A stretch of DNA of 64,000 nucleotides, from positions 1 to 64,000 of the forward strand of contig NZ_JAAALL010000001.1 of assembly GCF_009906315.1 (NCBI RefSeq). The letters run 5' to 3'. A program made the translations under genes and the position numbers. The notes beneath the pieces are model-generated. The model saw nothing but the letters and a program-made list of their open reading frames with translations. It searched no databases and was not told the origin of the DNA. Source of the DNA: Kineococcus vitellinus. GTDB taxonomy: Bacteria > Actinomycetota > Actinomycetes > Actinomycetales > Kineococcaceae. Positions 24,014-33,100 of this stretch are shown here, piece after piece; position 1 is the first letter of the stretch; every line of letters begins with the position of its first letter.

Positions 24014-26938
24014 TTACAGGTCGTAACCGATCTCGCGAGAGCGCTCCCGCACCCGAGGTCGGGCATTTCCACGCCCCATCGCGGCCAGCAGACGATCAGC
24101 TCGGCTGCGCTGCTTGGCTTCCGGGGACTCCTGAGGCCGACCGAAGTCCCTACCCTCCGGGGACGGCTGGACACGCTCTGTCGCGTGGTGCATCGACAGA
24201 GCTGTGATCTTGTGGACCCGAGTCCGCCACACCTCGGACAGGCGCTCCTTGGCCTGCGGGCCGAAGGACTCCCGGTCGATGTAGACGTGGCTGGCCTCCT
24301 CCGAGCGCGTCATGGTGCTGTAGCCGCGCTGCTGGTCGGACTGCGGAGAGGGGAGGACCTGGACCATCTTGGCCTGGCCGCCCTGCATCTTCTGGGCGTG
24401 CTGCGCGTAGGCCAGCCCGAGGGCCTGGGTCTTCTCGGACTTGTTGATCCAGATCGGCGGCAGCATCCCCTTGTCGGTCATCAGGTGGGCGAAGGCCCGC
24501 TCCCCGCCTTGCTCGGTCTGCAGAGCCATGACGGTGGCGGTCGTGCCGTTGGGAATGGACACCCCGCCCTTCTCAAAGTAGGAGCGCAGGAAGAGGACCT
24601 GGTCGCCCTCGCGCAGCGTCCAGCGTCGACCCTGCTCGGAGTCCTCCACGGTGTAGCTGTTGCCACCGACCTCGCCCCGACCCATCCGGTCGCGCTGGAC
24701 GAAGCGGTTCATGGTGTCCACATCCTGGTTGGAGGTCTCGATGACCTGACGGATGTCAGCCGCCGCGTGCCCCTCATCTCGCCAGGCGCGGTAGTCCGCC
24801 ATGACCATGGCCATGCGGTCCTTCTCGTCCTCGGTGATGTGGATGCGCCCGCGCTCCGCCAGGTTCTCCAGAGCAATGTCGGCACGGCCCTTGCGAATGA
24901 ACTCGTAGTCGGCGATGTCGCGCGCGTCGGTCTGACGGTGAACGGCGGTCAAGGTGGCCGACCCGTGCTCGGCTACGGATTCCTGGTACCAGCCGGCCGG
25001 GCCGATCGGATTCAGCTGCTCGGGGTCGCCGATGAGGACGACCCGCCCGCGGCCGGTCGCCTTCAACAGCTCGGACAGCCGGTGGGTGTCCACCATGGCC
25101 GCCTCGTCGATCATCCACACCGTGCGATCGGTGACCTGGATCTTGCCCCGCTCGATGCGGCTGAGAATGGACTCGATGGACCCCGAGTGGTCCGCGTCGA
25201 CCTTCTGGCCGAACTCCACGGCGGTCTTGTTGGCGACCGACAGGGCGATCACCTCATCGGCCCGCTTGCCTTCCCGCAGCACCTCGGCAATGGCTCGCGC
25301 CGTCGTCGACTTGCCGGCACCCGCGTAACCGTCGATGTGCACCCAGCCCGACGTGGAGACCGCACGGCGCACGGCCTCGATCTGCTCGCCGTCCAGGTCT
25401 ACCGACTGCTCCGCGATCACCCGCTGGATGACGGCCTCTGGCACACCCAGCAGCTTGTCCTGCACCTTCTGACGGCGCCGGTCGGTGATGTACTGCTCCT
25501 TGTCCAGCTGCACCTGGGTGGTGAAGAGCGCGAAGCGGTCGTCGTTCGCCGGCCGCAGCACGATCAGCTCATCGCGCAGCTTTGCCTCGTAAGCCGCCAA
25601 CTCTTCCTTGGTGATGCCCAGGTCGATGCTGCAGCGGATCAGCGACTCCTTGATGGAGGCCCCCGTGCACGCTGCTACGGTCGGCCCACTCCACTCGTCC
25701 TCCGGGCTGTTGAGCCGCGCCTCGGACAGCAGGAGACCCTTCGGGCCCATGAGCCGCTCGTGCAGGATCGCGAAGCGGTCTTCGCGCAGAGGAACACGCT
25801 CGCCCCTGGAGTAGAGGGGAGCTTCGAATCCATGACGACGGAAGTGATCGACCCACCGCGCCCGGTCGGGCCGGGCGTCCATGTCCTTGTCCTGCTTCTT
25901 CGACCGGGTGACCCGCATCATCTTGGCCACTTCGACTTCGGTCGGCTTGCGGCCGTGCTTGGCCTCGAAGTCGTTGATGAGCTGGTACTTGCGCTCGTGA
26001 TTGGACGACGCGAAGCGGACCAGCTTCCTCTCGATCCCCTTCACCTCGAAGCTGATGTAGCCCTTGCGCAGCCGGTCGAAGCGGGAGCGGTCGTGCACCT
26101 TGCCCTCACGCTCGTAGCGCTTTGCCTCCAGGTCATTGAGGGGAGACCAGTCCGAGGTGTAGTCCAGCTCCACGCCCATGGCCTCCAGGCGCCGGGCGAC
26201 CTCGGACATGAAGATGTCGTTCCGGTACAGCGCCGTGCGCTTGATGCCAGCTTCGTCGAAGGTGTACCACTTCCCGTCCACCTGGCAGCTGGTGAAGGTG
26301 AAGCAGTGGACATGTAGGTGCGGATCCACGACCCCGCCGCGCTCCTCGGTCGCCTTGTTTGGGCGAGCCGCGTGCTGCAGCGTGAAGGTGGACAGCAGGT
26401 CGGCCTTCATCGCCACCTGCGGGCTGGGTCCCGGCTTTCCGTTGGGCACTCGCACCCGGGCACCCATGACGTGATTCTGCACGCCCTCGGTCCAGGCGTA
26501 CTTGGCCGAGTCCATGACGATCTGCGCAATGGCGTCCGCGGTCTCCTGATCCTTTGCGAGGGCAAAGGCCAGGGACACGGACTTGGGCACGGAGAACTCG
26601 ATGTCGATGCCCGGGGTGGACACGGCCTCGCGGCCGATGACCTTGCCGTCGGCGTCCTTCACGTCCCGGCTACCGGCCTTCTGCCGGACCTTCTCGCCGT
26701 TCCACTGGCCCTCGAAGAGGTCCTGGAACTGCGCGTCGGAGATGCCCCCCTGAACCCCCAGGGTCGCCGCCAGAGCGCCCCCCACGTCCGCGAAGCCCGA
26801 GGTGGACCCGTCGGCGTAGTAGTGCACGTAGCGCTCCCCGGGCGTCCCCAGGTCGCGCTCGATCGTCACGTCCGGGTCCTTCAGGTACTCGATCCGAGCC
26901 GCTGCAGACCCCGCTGCCTTGAAGCTTGTCGTAGCCAA
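24014..26938 (-). CDS. MobF (TrwC/TraA-type) relaxase-helicase
   Basis: A 974-residue protein from TTG 26938. The longer ATG frame (26956) reads through a perfect AGGAGGTGATC; that Shine-Dalgarno lies eight bases before the TTG, so the TTG is the likely start. The relaxase domain (about 1-300) has a TIGR02686-like GIDIEFSVPKSVSLAFAL strand and the three-His metal motif DPHLHVHCF (H207, H209, H211). The helicase part has GYAGAGKSTT (Walker A), WMIDEAAMVDT (Walker B), LIGDPEQLNPIG and a C-terminal UvrD-like block. Such enzymes nick oriT and unwind the transferred strand. It is the first gene of the mobilisation operon. Confidence 0.92.
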   Translation of the reverse strand: MATTSFKAAGSAAARIEYLKDPDVTIERDLGTPGERYVHYYADGSTSGFADVGGALAATLGVQGGISDAQFQDLFEGQWNGEKVRQKAGSRDVKDADGKVIGREAVSTPGIDIEFSVPKSVSLAFALAKDQETADAIAQIVMDSAKYAWTEGVQNHVMGARVRVPNGKPGPSPQVAMKADLLSTFTLQHAARPNKATEERGGVVDPHLHVHCFTFTSCQVDGKWYTFDEAGIKRTALYRNDIFMSEVARRLEAMGVELDYTSDWSPLNDLEAKRYEREGKVHDRSRFDRLRKGYISFEVKGIERKLVRFASSNHERKYQLINDFEAKHGRKPTEVEVAKMMRVTRSKKQDKDMDARPDRARWVDHFRRHGFEAPLYSRGERVPLREDRFAILHERLMGPKGLLLSEARLNSPEDEWSGPTVAACTGASIKESLIRCSIDLGITKEELAAYEAKLRDELIVLRPANDDRFALFTTQVQLDKEQYITDRRRQKVQDKLLGVPEAVIQRVIAEQSVDLDGEQIEAVRRAVSTSGWVHIDGYAGAGKSTTARAIAEVLREGKRADEVIALSVANKTAVEFGQKVDADHSGSIESILSRIERGKIQVTDRTVWMIDEAAMVDTHRLSELLKATGRGRVVLIGDPEQLNPIGPAGWYQESVAEHGSATLTAVHRQTDARDIADYEFIRKGRADIALENLAERGRIHITEDEKDRMAMVMADYRAWRDEGHAAADIRQVIETSNQDVDTMNRFVQRDRMGRGEVGGNSYTVEDSEQGRRWTLREGDQVLFLRSYFEKGGVSIPNGTTATVMALQTEQGGERAFAHLMTDKGMLPPIWINKSEKTQALGLAYAQHAQKMQGGQAKMVQVLPSPQSDQQRGYSTMTRSEEASHVYIDRESFGPQAKERLSEVWRTRVHKITALSMHHATERVQPSPEGRDFGRPQESPEAKQRSRADRLLAAMGRGNARPRVRERSREIGYDL

Positions 26939-26980
26939 CGGGATCACCTCCTGCATTACGGACCGTTACCTCGTGCGATG

Positions 26981-27009
26981 AGGCTAGACCAGTCCTGGCG
27001 GACTGTGAA
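26981..27009 (-). promoter_or_regulatory. probable relaxase promoter with an inverted repeat between -35 and -10
   Basis: On the minus strand, TTCACA (27009-27004) and TAGCCT (26986-26981) are 17 bp apart. Between them lies CAGTCC-GCCA-GGACTG (27005-26990), a 6-bp inverted repeat placed as an operator would be. The predicted transcript starts about 36 bases before the TTG start. Autoregulation by a mobilisation protein is a reasonable guess. Confidence 0.4.
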
Positions 27010-27178
27010 GGACAGAAGAGAGCAGCCCAGTAGACGCTCAGCGCTTGCGCGCGAGCTTGTGACCAGCGGTTATGTCCCTTATGTGCCTCTAGTCGCCCCT
27101 GTTACGCAGTACTGCCCGCTGGATGCCGGAGCACCCGCGGGCAGTGACAGAAAGTAGTTGCACGGAGAGTCCCTCGGC
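27010..27178. other. noncoding boundary between mobilisation and phage late modules; candidate oriT or element junction
   Basis: The relaxase promoter lies just outside on the left, so this stretch is otherwise unexplained. It contains an 8-bp inverted repeat CTGCCCGC/GCGGGCAG (27112-27119, 27137-27144), two TTATGT direct repeats (27070 region), and the 12-mer TGACCAGCGGTT shared with the integrase side of the tRNA. An oriT is expected next to a MobF relaxase; no known nic sequence is recognised. Confidence 0.35.
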
Positions 27179-27496
27179 CTAGTCCAGGCCGACCTCGGCG
27201 GTGGCCTTCTGAACGGCGGGAGCCACACCAGTGGGCTTCCAAAAGCCGTAGTACGAGGCGGTCGCTGAGACGAAGGCGAACAAGATCGCGTAGGCCGTCT
27301 CCACCACGGGGATGCCTGCGGCCGGGCTGGCGAGTGCCGTGCTGACGATGCCGGTGACGACCGACAGGACGGCGGTGCTCACGGCCTTGATCGCTGAGCC
27401 GGCACGGAGCTTGGTCACCACGCCGGTCACCAGCGGCAGCAGCAGGGCGACTGCCATCGCAAGAACGGTTACGTCGATGTGTAGTACTGAGTCCAT
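27179..27496 (-). CDS. putative holin
   Basis: A 105-residue protein with three hydrophobic segments (about 8-27, 35-58 and 66-82) and a charged C-terminus ending TAEVGLD. Size, segment number and place at the end of the late operon fit a phage holin, which permeabilises the membrane at lysis. GGAG stands about six bases before the ATG. Sequence similarity to a named holin is not recognised. Confidence 0.6.
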   Translation of the reverse strand: MDSVLHIDVTVLAMAVALLLPLVTGVVTKLRAGSAIKAVSTAVLSVVTGIVSTALASPAAGIPVVETAYAILFAFVSATASYYGFWKPTGVAPAVQKATAEVGLD

Positions 27497-27541
27497 TGTG
27501 TCTCCTTGGAATGGGATGACCCATTCTCCCGCAATTTGCCT

Positions 27542-27898
27542 CTAGTCGGGCGATGCGTTCTCGGAGCGCCCCGGGTGTCGGCCAGCGCCTGGTCCCCATT
27601 CCCGCTGACGCAGATACCCGCGGAGGAAAAAGACAGCGGCAATGACCGAGCCGAGAGTCAGCACTCCGCTGATCCAGCGGTCCAGGTTGGTGGTCTCCAG
27701 GCCGCCGAGGCGAAGCCCGTAAATGACGGCAACGCGAAGTCCTTGGACCATGAGGCTGCCGGTCAGCAGATACATCGACGTGGCAAGCCACCAGGCGCGA
27801 ATGGGCGGCGTGAAGAGCTGGATGAAGCGGCCCATGCAGCCGGCGATGACCAGCCCGCTGGTGACCATGAAGACGTAGTAGAGCTGAAGCATGGTCAT
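27542..27898 (-). CDS. small membrane protein of the lysis region
   Basis: A 118-residue protein with three hydrophobic segments (about 5-28, 36-60, 77-95) and a hydrophilic C-terminal tail. Its start overlaps the preceding coiled-coil gene stop by four bases (ATGA). A second holin-like or holin-modulating protein is plausible because many actinophages have paired membrane proteins here; there is no direct evidence. Confidence 0.55.
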   Translation of the reverse strand: MTMLQLYYVFMVTSGLVIAGCMGRFIQLFTPPIRAWWLATSMYLLTGSLMVQGLRVAVIYGLRLGGLETTNLDRWISGVLTLGSVIAAVFFLRGYLRQREWGPGAGRHPGRSENASPD

Positions 27899-28104
27899 GG
27901 CCGGTGTTGTCCGGGGAACATCATGTCGAAGATGGCCTCGGCAAAGCCATTGCTCTCGCGCAGCTCTGCACTCCTGCGCGCTACCTCGTCGGCTTCGGAT
28001 GCGATCTCGCGTGAGCGTTCGATCGACGCTTCCGCTTCATTCTTGGCGCGACTGAGGTCTGCCCGGTCCATGGAATCGTCATGCCGCCAGAACAACAGCT
28101 TCAT
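27895..28104 (-). CDS. 69-residue coiled-coil protein
   Basis: ATG 28104 overlaps the stop of the upstream membrane gene (TGATG), and its stop overlaps the next start (ATGA). The product is 69 residues, highly charged and predicted helical (DRADLSRAKNEAEASIERSR). It could be part of a spanin-like or lysis-regulating set with its membrane neighbours. No family recognised. Confidence 0.55.
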   Translation of the reverse strand: MKLLFWRHDDSMDRADLSRAKNEAEASIERSREIASEADEVARRSAELRESNGFAEAIFDMMFPGQHRP

Positions 28105-28379
28105 CAGCGTGACCTTGGCGCCCGGTCGCGGATGGAGTTCAGCAGATGGTTGCTCGTCTTGACCTGCTCGATCAACGGGTTGACGGATTGCTCCAGCGTC
28201 CTGCGGGCCTCTTCGCTCATGCGTGCCACGTCGCGCCACTCGTCGCGCTGCGCCTTCATCTCGTCGTACTGCCTCTTCGTGACCAAGATGCCCGTGAGGA
28301 CAGCAAAGATCAGGAAGCCCCATCCGCCGAGCGCCACCAGGCTCATGGTGAATGGACTCAACGAGTCCGGCGAGATCAT
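28104..28379 (-). CDS. single-pass membrane protein with coiled-coil tail
   Basis: A 91-residue protein if it starts at ATG 28379 (AGGA three bases upstream); a GTG at 28418 would add 13 residues. One membrane segment (LVALGGWGFLIFAVLTGILV) is followed by a charged helical tail (RQYDEMKAQRDEWRDVARM...). This layout recalls phage i-spanins or Rz-like proteins, but the Gram-positive host has no outer membrane, so the role is open. Coupled to the next gene by TGATG. Confidence 0.5.
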   Translation of the reverse strand: MISPDSLSPFTMSLVALGGWGFLIFAVLTGILVTKRQYDEMKAQRDEWRDVARMSEEARRTLEQSVNPLIEQVKTSNHLLNSIRDRAPRSR

Positions 28380-28418
28380 AGGTCCTGCTGGTTGCGTGGC
28401 CTGTATTGCTGAGAGCAC

Positions 28419-28515
28419 TCACGAGTACCTGACGGAGGCGGGGTGGCGTGGCCACACGGAATGGGTAGTGACCACATTGTAGATTTCACCTCGCAAGTAG
28501 CGCTGGCATGACTAG
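28419..28515. other. short spacer in the lysis region
   Basis: AT-richer gap after the endolysin gene. I see no convincing hairpin or promoter. Confidence 0.3.
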
Positions 28516-29397
28516 TTAGCCGAGCGTGCCCTTCGCGCGAAGCTCAGCGGCGCGCTGCGGCGAGAAGTCGTACCAGGAGCCATCGGTGCCCATGATGCGG
28601 TACCCCTCACCGTCGGCGTACGAGATGCGCTTGACACTGACAAAGGACCGAACGCCTTGTCGGTCCTTTTCCGGAATGTTCCAGTAGGAGCCATAGAATT
28701 GAGCGTCACCGAAGGCGTAGATGCCGCCGTCCTCAGCGAGCAGCCAGTGCCCCTTGCCGCTTGCGGTGCGAGCAATCGATACGAAGCCGTGTGGATTCTG
28801 CTGGCCACCCATGGAACCGAAGAAGGCAGCGTCGCCCGAGGTGATGACACCGCCACCCCACTCCACTCGCCACGAGCCGTTCAAGGTCGGCGTGTAGTCG
28901 GCGTCCATTACCGTGTTGAAGGCGGGCACGTTGTCCTCCGAGACTGTTGTCGGTACCACGACGGCATTCGCCTTGGTGTTGTTGAGTGGGGCCGATGCGA
29001 GCACTGTGCCTTTCGCGACGGCGACATGGATGTGGTCGAAGTGGTCGTTGTAGACGCCACGGTCCAAGTCGGCGATGGGATAGCGCCGACCGTTCTTCAC
29101 GTAGAAGTCGGCGTGAGAGTGAAACAGCTCGGCAAGACTGGCGCTGTCCTGGGCGAACAGGTTGAAGATCGCCATCTTGCTGGCCGTCTTCGTGTCGCCA
29201 GTGTCGTCGCCGAAGTCGACTGCCAGCCCTTTCCCGATCTTGTCCGTCGCCGACGGCGTGGCCTTGCGCTCGTGGTAGGTGCCCACGGCCCGCCCGGGAG
29301 CCGACGAGGTGATGCTGGTGACGTGGCCGCCGAGCCCCGAGTTGGCGTGCTTGGCGACGATGCCGTCTGTTTCTTTGGACACTAGGCCTCCAGCCAT
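28516..29397 (-). CDS. putative endolysin: M15-like peptidase with cell-wall-binding repeats
   Basis: A 293-residue protein. The N-terminal half contains GKGLAVDFGDD and DHFDHIHVAV, resembling the Asp and His-x-His zinc ligands of M15/VanY-like peptidases. The C-terminal half has repeats of the form SGDAAFFGSMGG and GHWLLAEDGGIYAFGDAQFYGS (given in part), a type seen in actinobacterial cell-wall-associated and phage lysins. It should cut peptidoglycan peptides at lysis. No signal peptide, so release would need the nearby holin candidates. The motif match is partial, hence moderate confidence. Confidence 0.6.
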   Translation of the reverse strand: MAGGLVSKETDGIVAKHANSGLGGHVTSITSSAPGRAVGTYHERKATPSATDKIGKGLAVDFGDDTGDTKTASKMAIFNLFAQDSASLAELFHSHADFYVKNGRRYPIADLDRGVYNDHFDHIHVAVAKGTVLASAPLNNTKANAVVVPTTVSEDNVPAFNTVMDADYTPTLNGSWRVEWGGGVITSGDAAFFGSMGGQQNPHGFVSIARTASGKGHWLLAEDGGIYAFGDAQFYGSYWNIPEKDRQGVRSFVSVKRISYADGEGYRIMGTDGSWYDFSPQRAAELRAKGTLG

Positions 29398-29440
29398 CGT
29401 GCGAGCAGGGACCAGTGATCGAAGGCAGCGGGGCAGGCCA

Positions 29441-30103
29441 TCAGACAGCCCTCGTCATCCACACGACGACTCGGGACTTCGGGATGATCGAGACCGGCTG
29501 ACCGCCACCCGTCCGTCCGACGGTGCCGCCCGCCGTGGCTGGCTGAATGTCGATGCCGGTCGGCTCGGGCTGGATGATGGTCGGGCTGATGGCCTGGTTG
29601 CCGTACTCGGCGCGGGCTGCGTACTGCGTCGAACTCGCGGCCGTGGCCATGACCCGGAGGCCGTAGTCGTTGTTGACCCTGTGAGCGTGCTGGGGGTCGT
29701 TGATGCCGTGGTCGTGCGGAGCACCCGTGAAGGGGTGCTCGTGCGGAGCCAGCTGTGCCTCGGTGAGGGTCACATCGTCCCTACCGGTGACCGTGCCGAG
29801 CGCGACGCTTTTGCCGCCACGCAAGACCAAGCCGGTGTAGTCGGGCAGGGTGACGGTCGCGCCGCTGCCACCGATGAAGGCGGCCAGGCGGGGGATCAGA
29901 GTCCGTTCGAGGGTCTGGCCCTGGTAGGCGATGTAGCCAGGTGGCACCGGTCGCTGGGAGGGCCAAGGGAGCGGGACGCCGACGGGGACGATGGCGTCCA
30001 TGGCCGCTTCGACTGACTGAGCGAGCGCCTTCAGGTCGCCTTCGATGTCGTTCGACGATGAGCCGTCCGGCCAGAAGAGCTTGAAGATGTTGGTGAAAGG
30101 CAC
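29441..30103 (-). CDS. phage tail-collar-domain fibre protein
   Basis: A 220-residue protein with the collar domain pattern PPGYIAYQGQTLERTLIPRL, LPDYTGLVLRGG, and a C-terminal His-rich metal-binding stretch (HEHPFTG, HDHG, HAHRV), as in short tail fibre tips. It is probably a receptor-binding or fibre-tip protein. It sits three bases after the giant tail protein, consistent with a baseplate-fibre assembly unit. Confidence 0.8.
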   Translation of the reverse strand: MPFTNIFKLFWPDGSSSNDIEGDLKALAQSVEAAMDAIVPVGVPLPWPSQRPVPPGYIAYQGQTLERTLIPRLAAFIGGSGATVTLPDYTGLVLRGGKSVALGTVTGRDDVTLTEAQLAPHEHPFTGAPHDHGINDPQHAHRVNNDYGLRVMATAASSTQYAARAEYGNQAISPTIIQPEPTGIDIQPATAGGTVGRTGGGQPVSIIPKSRVVVWMTRAV

Positions 30104-30106
30104 TGG

Positions 30107-33100
30107 CTACTCCTGGTCGCCCGGCGGAAGGGCGGCACTCATATCGTCATAGGTCGGATATACCGTGACCAGCTGCCGGTATGTGAGGCCGGTTGCTTTC
30201 AGGTCGTTGTAAGACATTCCCGACGCCACTACGAATTGTAGATTGATGCCTGCCGGTTTTGCTGCCATGACCAATCGGCGGGTGAGGTCCGGGTCTGGCG
30301 TCTCGGACGCGAAGACGACCACCCGGATGCGGTAGGCCGAGCCGTCGCGCTCGAAGAGCTGCACGCGCTTGCGGCCGGTGAGGCTCTGACGAGCCGCGCC
30401 GCGGATGGCAGCCGGGGTGCCTCGCTGGAAGCCCGAGGCTTCGCGCAGGCGCAGGCGCTGACCTTCCTCGGTGATGCTGCCGGCTGCGGGCTCCACACCG
30501 ACGAACTGACCGAGCCAGGCGAGTACGCCGAGCGGTGACCGATCAGCGTCGACCAGCGCCGACCAGCCGGGGTGTCCGTCGGCGTCCCGGATCAGGTCGT
30601 CGGTCTCCTGCAGGCCGCGGGCCAGCACGTCCACGAAGCGAAGCAAGCTCCAGTTGGTCTCCTCGTCCCGGGCGGTGAAGGGCAGCAGGCCTTCGTAGAT
30701 CTCTTGGGCCACCGGGCCGACCTGGGGGCGGGCGTAGGTCGGCTTCTGGAAGGACAGCTGGCCGCGGCCCCTGACCGTGGTGAGGCCGTACCCGAAGAGC
30801 CTGACCGTCGTGGAGCGGATGTAGCCGATGGCGCTGGTGGTCACCGTGCCCCGACCACGCAGCAGCAGTGCCGCTGCCTGGTCGCCCACCTGCAAGGACC
30901 CCCGTGCCCCGACCGTCGTCACGCCCCGTCCCCGCAACTGGACGGGGATGCGCAGCTGACCGCGTCCGCTCATTTTTACGGTGCCAGTGCCGCGCAGGTA
31001 GGCCGTGAGGCGCGGGCGCCCCGACCCGGTGAGGGTCACCCTGCCCGTGCCGGCGAGGGCGACGGCGTTGGGCGTGGCCGCCTTGTCGGTGTACCGCTGC
31101 ATGAGTCCGGCCATGGTGGCCGAGGCCAGCGCGGCCAGGCCGGTGCCGAAGTAGGTCTTGTCGGTGGTGCGCCGTGAGTACAGGTACTCCAGGCACGCCG
31201 AGGCGAAAGCCGAGTTGGACGGGTCGGCGAGGGAGGCCACACCGATGGCCTGGACGAAGGCCAGGTTGTTGTAACTCTGCGTCGGCAGACCGTTCAGCTC
31301 GTACTCGGCCTTGAAGGCCGCGGGATCCCCGCCGGTCTGGCTGCGGGCGAAGGACGCCAGCTTGTTAGCCGCCTTGCGCGCGAGCTCGTTGGCTACCGAG
31401 GGGAAGTTGAGGTACTCCAGCAGGACGCCCCAGGGGTGCCGGATGGCGTTATACGACCACTTGTAGGAGGCGCCGGGCACGACTTGGCCGGTCCGGGTGG
31501 ACTCGTCGGGCACCATGCCGGTGGCGTAGGTGCGGTCGAAGTAGCCCTGGGCGATGGGGTAGTTGGTCGCGATGAACGTCTCCCAGCGGGGGTCGCTGTC
31601 GAGGACCATGTACTCGCGCAGGTGGCCGGGGCGGAAGTAGTCGGCCATGTAGCGGTCGTCGGTCTTGTTCCACTGGTCGCCGTTGAGCATCACGTGGGCC
31701 GGTGCCTGGTTGGCGGGCATGAACTCGTACGCCTTGATCGCGGCGGTCATGGCCTTGGCGGCGGCGGCGTAGTTGATCGCACCGTTGCTGCCGAAGATGC
31801 GGTCGGCGAAGATCAGACCAAGGGCGATGTCCTTGTCACCGTCGGTCGCTCCTCCCGAGCCGGTGACGTTGCCGTTCTTGTCGACCGACCAGTTCATCAG
31901 GCCGCGCACGTTGAGGTAGCGGCGGACGTAGGCCCACAGCGCGTCGAAGCGGCTCTTGGCGAGCGCGTCGTACACACCGGTAGGGAGCTGCGGGTTGCCG
32001 TAGATCGCGCAGAGGATGAGCGCGTAGCCCATGCCCTCGGACACCGTGCCCCCCTCGGTGCCTGCTGCTCCAGAGACGGGGTCGCGCTGGTCGGGGCGCT
32101 TGATGCGCATCTCACCGGGACGGCAGCCCTCGGTGGTCAGGCACAGGTCCATGAAGGCGTCGTAGATGGCCCGTGAGTACTGCCGTGCCTTGGTGACGCC
32201 CATGGACGGCGGGGCGGCGGCGTCGTACCAGTCCTTGACGATGGCTCCGGCGGTGCCCGGAGTGGGTGTCGTCGGGTTGCTCGGAGTGGTGCCCGAGTCC
32301 CGTGCGTAGATCGCCGCGGAGTCGATGGTCAGGTTGAAGGGCTGCGGGGTCGATGACGTGCGCGCTGCGATGGGGGAGCCGGTGCCGAGCACCAGGGACA
32401 TGTCCAGACCGAGCGCTCCCGCTGGCTGCTTCGAGGTGTCGCTCAGCTGCCAGGCCTTGCCTCCGTCGACGTAGAAGACGATGGCGGCGGGGGTCCACTC
32501 CACGGTGAGAGTGTGCTGCACGGTGAGGTCCAGCTGCACCGTCGACTGAGTCACCGTGGCATTGGTGTCCCGGACGTAGAAGATCACTTCGTCCGCTCCG
32601 CCGTCGCGGTGTGTGAACAGACCGATGGCGCCGTCGGCGTAGCTGGCGCTCTTCAGCTCGATCAGCGGTCCATAGCCCGGTCCCCGGTCGATCTTGGCCT
32701 TGACTTCCCAGCGGCCGTACTTCTGCAGGTTGGCTGTCTGGGTGAGGCCGCCGACGAAGTCGCCGGTGCCGATGACCTTGAGGGCGCCGTCGGCGACGAT
32801 GGCGGCCTGCCCACCGGACACGGCGGGGGTGCTAATTACCGAGTTGCGGATGATGTGCTCCACTTGCGCGGGCCACACGGTGCCCGCGGGTGGCTCGGTG
32901 CCCAGGTCGGACGGGATCCAGTCGCCACCCTGGTTGTACGGGCCGTCGGACTCCCCGGGGACCTTGCACCAGATCCAGCCGTGACGGCGGCGGACGCCGT
33001 CCAGGCCGTTGGGGTTGTATCGAGATCGCGCGCCCAGGGCGATGCCGGAGGGGTTCTGCCAGTTCTGCGGGTTGGGTGGGGTCTTGGCGCCGTTGCGGGA

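Noticed and set aside
23789-26317. 842-codon plus-strand frame opposite the relaxase
   Set aside because: Antisense shadow; the minus-strand relaxase has complete catalytic motifs.
24014-26956. ATG 26956 as relaxase start
   Set aside because: The first codons would be made of the Shine-Dalgarno sequence AGGAGGTGATC, which is correctly spaced from TTG 26938.
27000-27178. attR at the right end of the mobilisation module
   Set aside because: No copy of the tRNA-Ser T-arm or acceptor 3' sequence is found here; only a 17-bp partial match to the spacer, so kept as a question rather than a feature.
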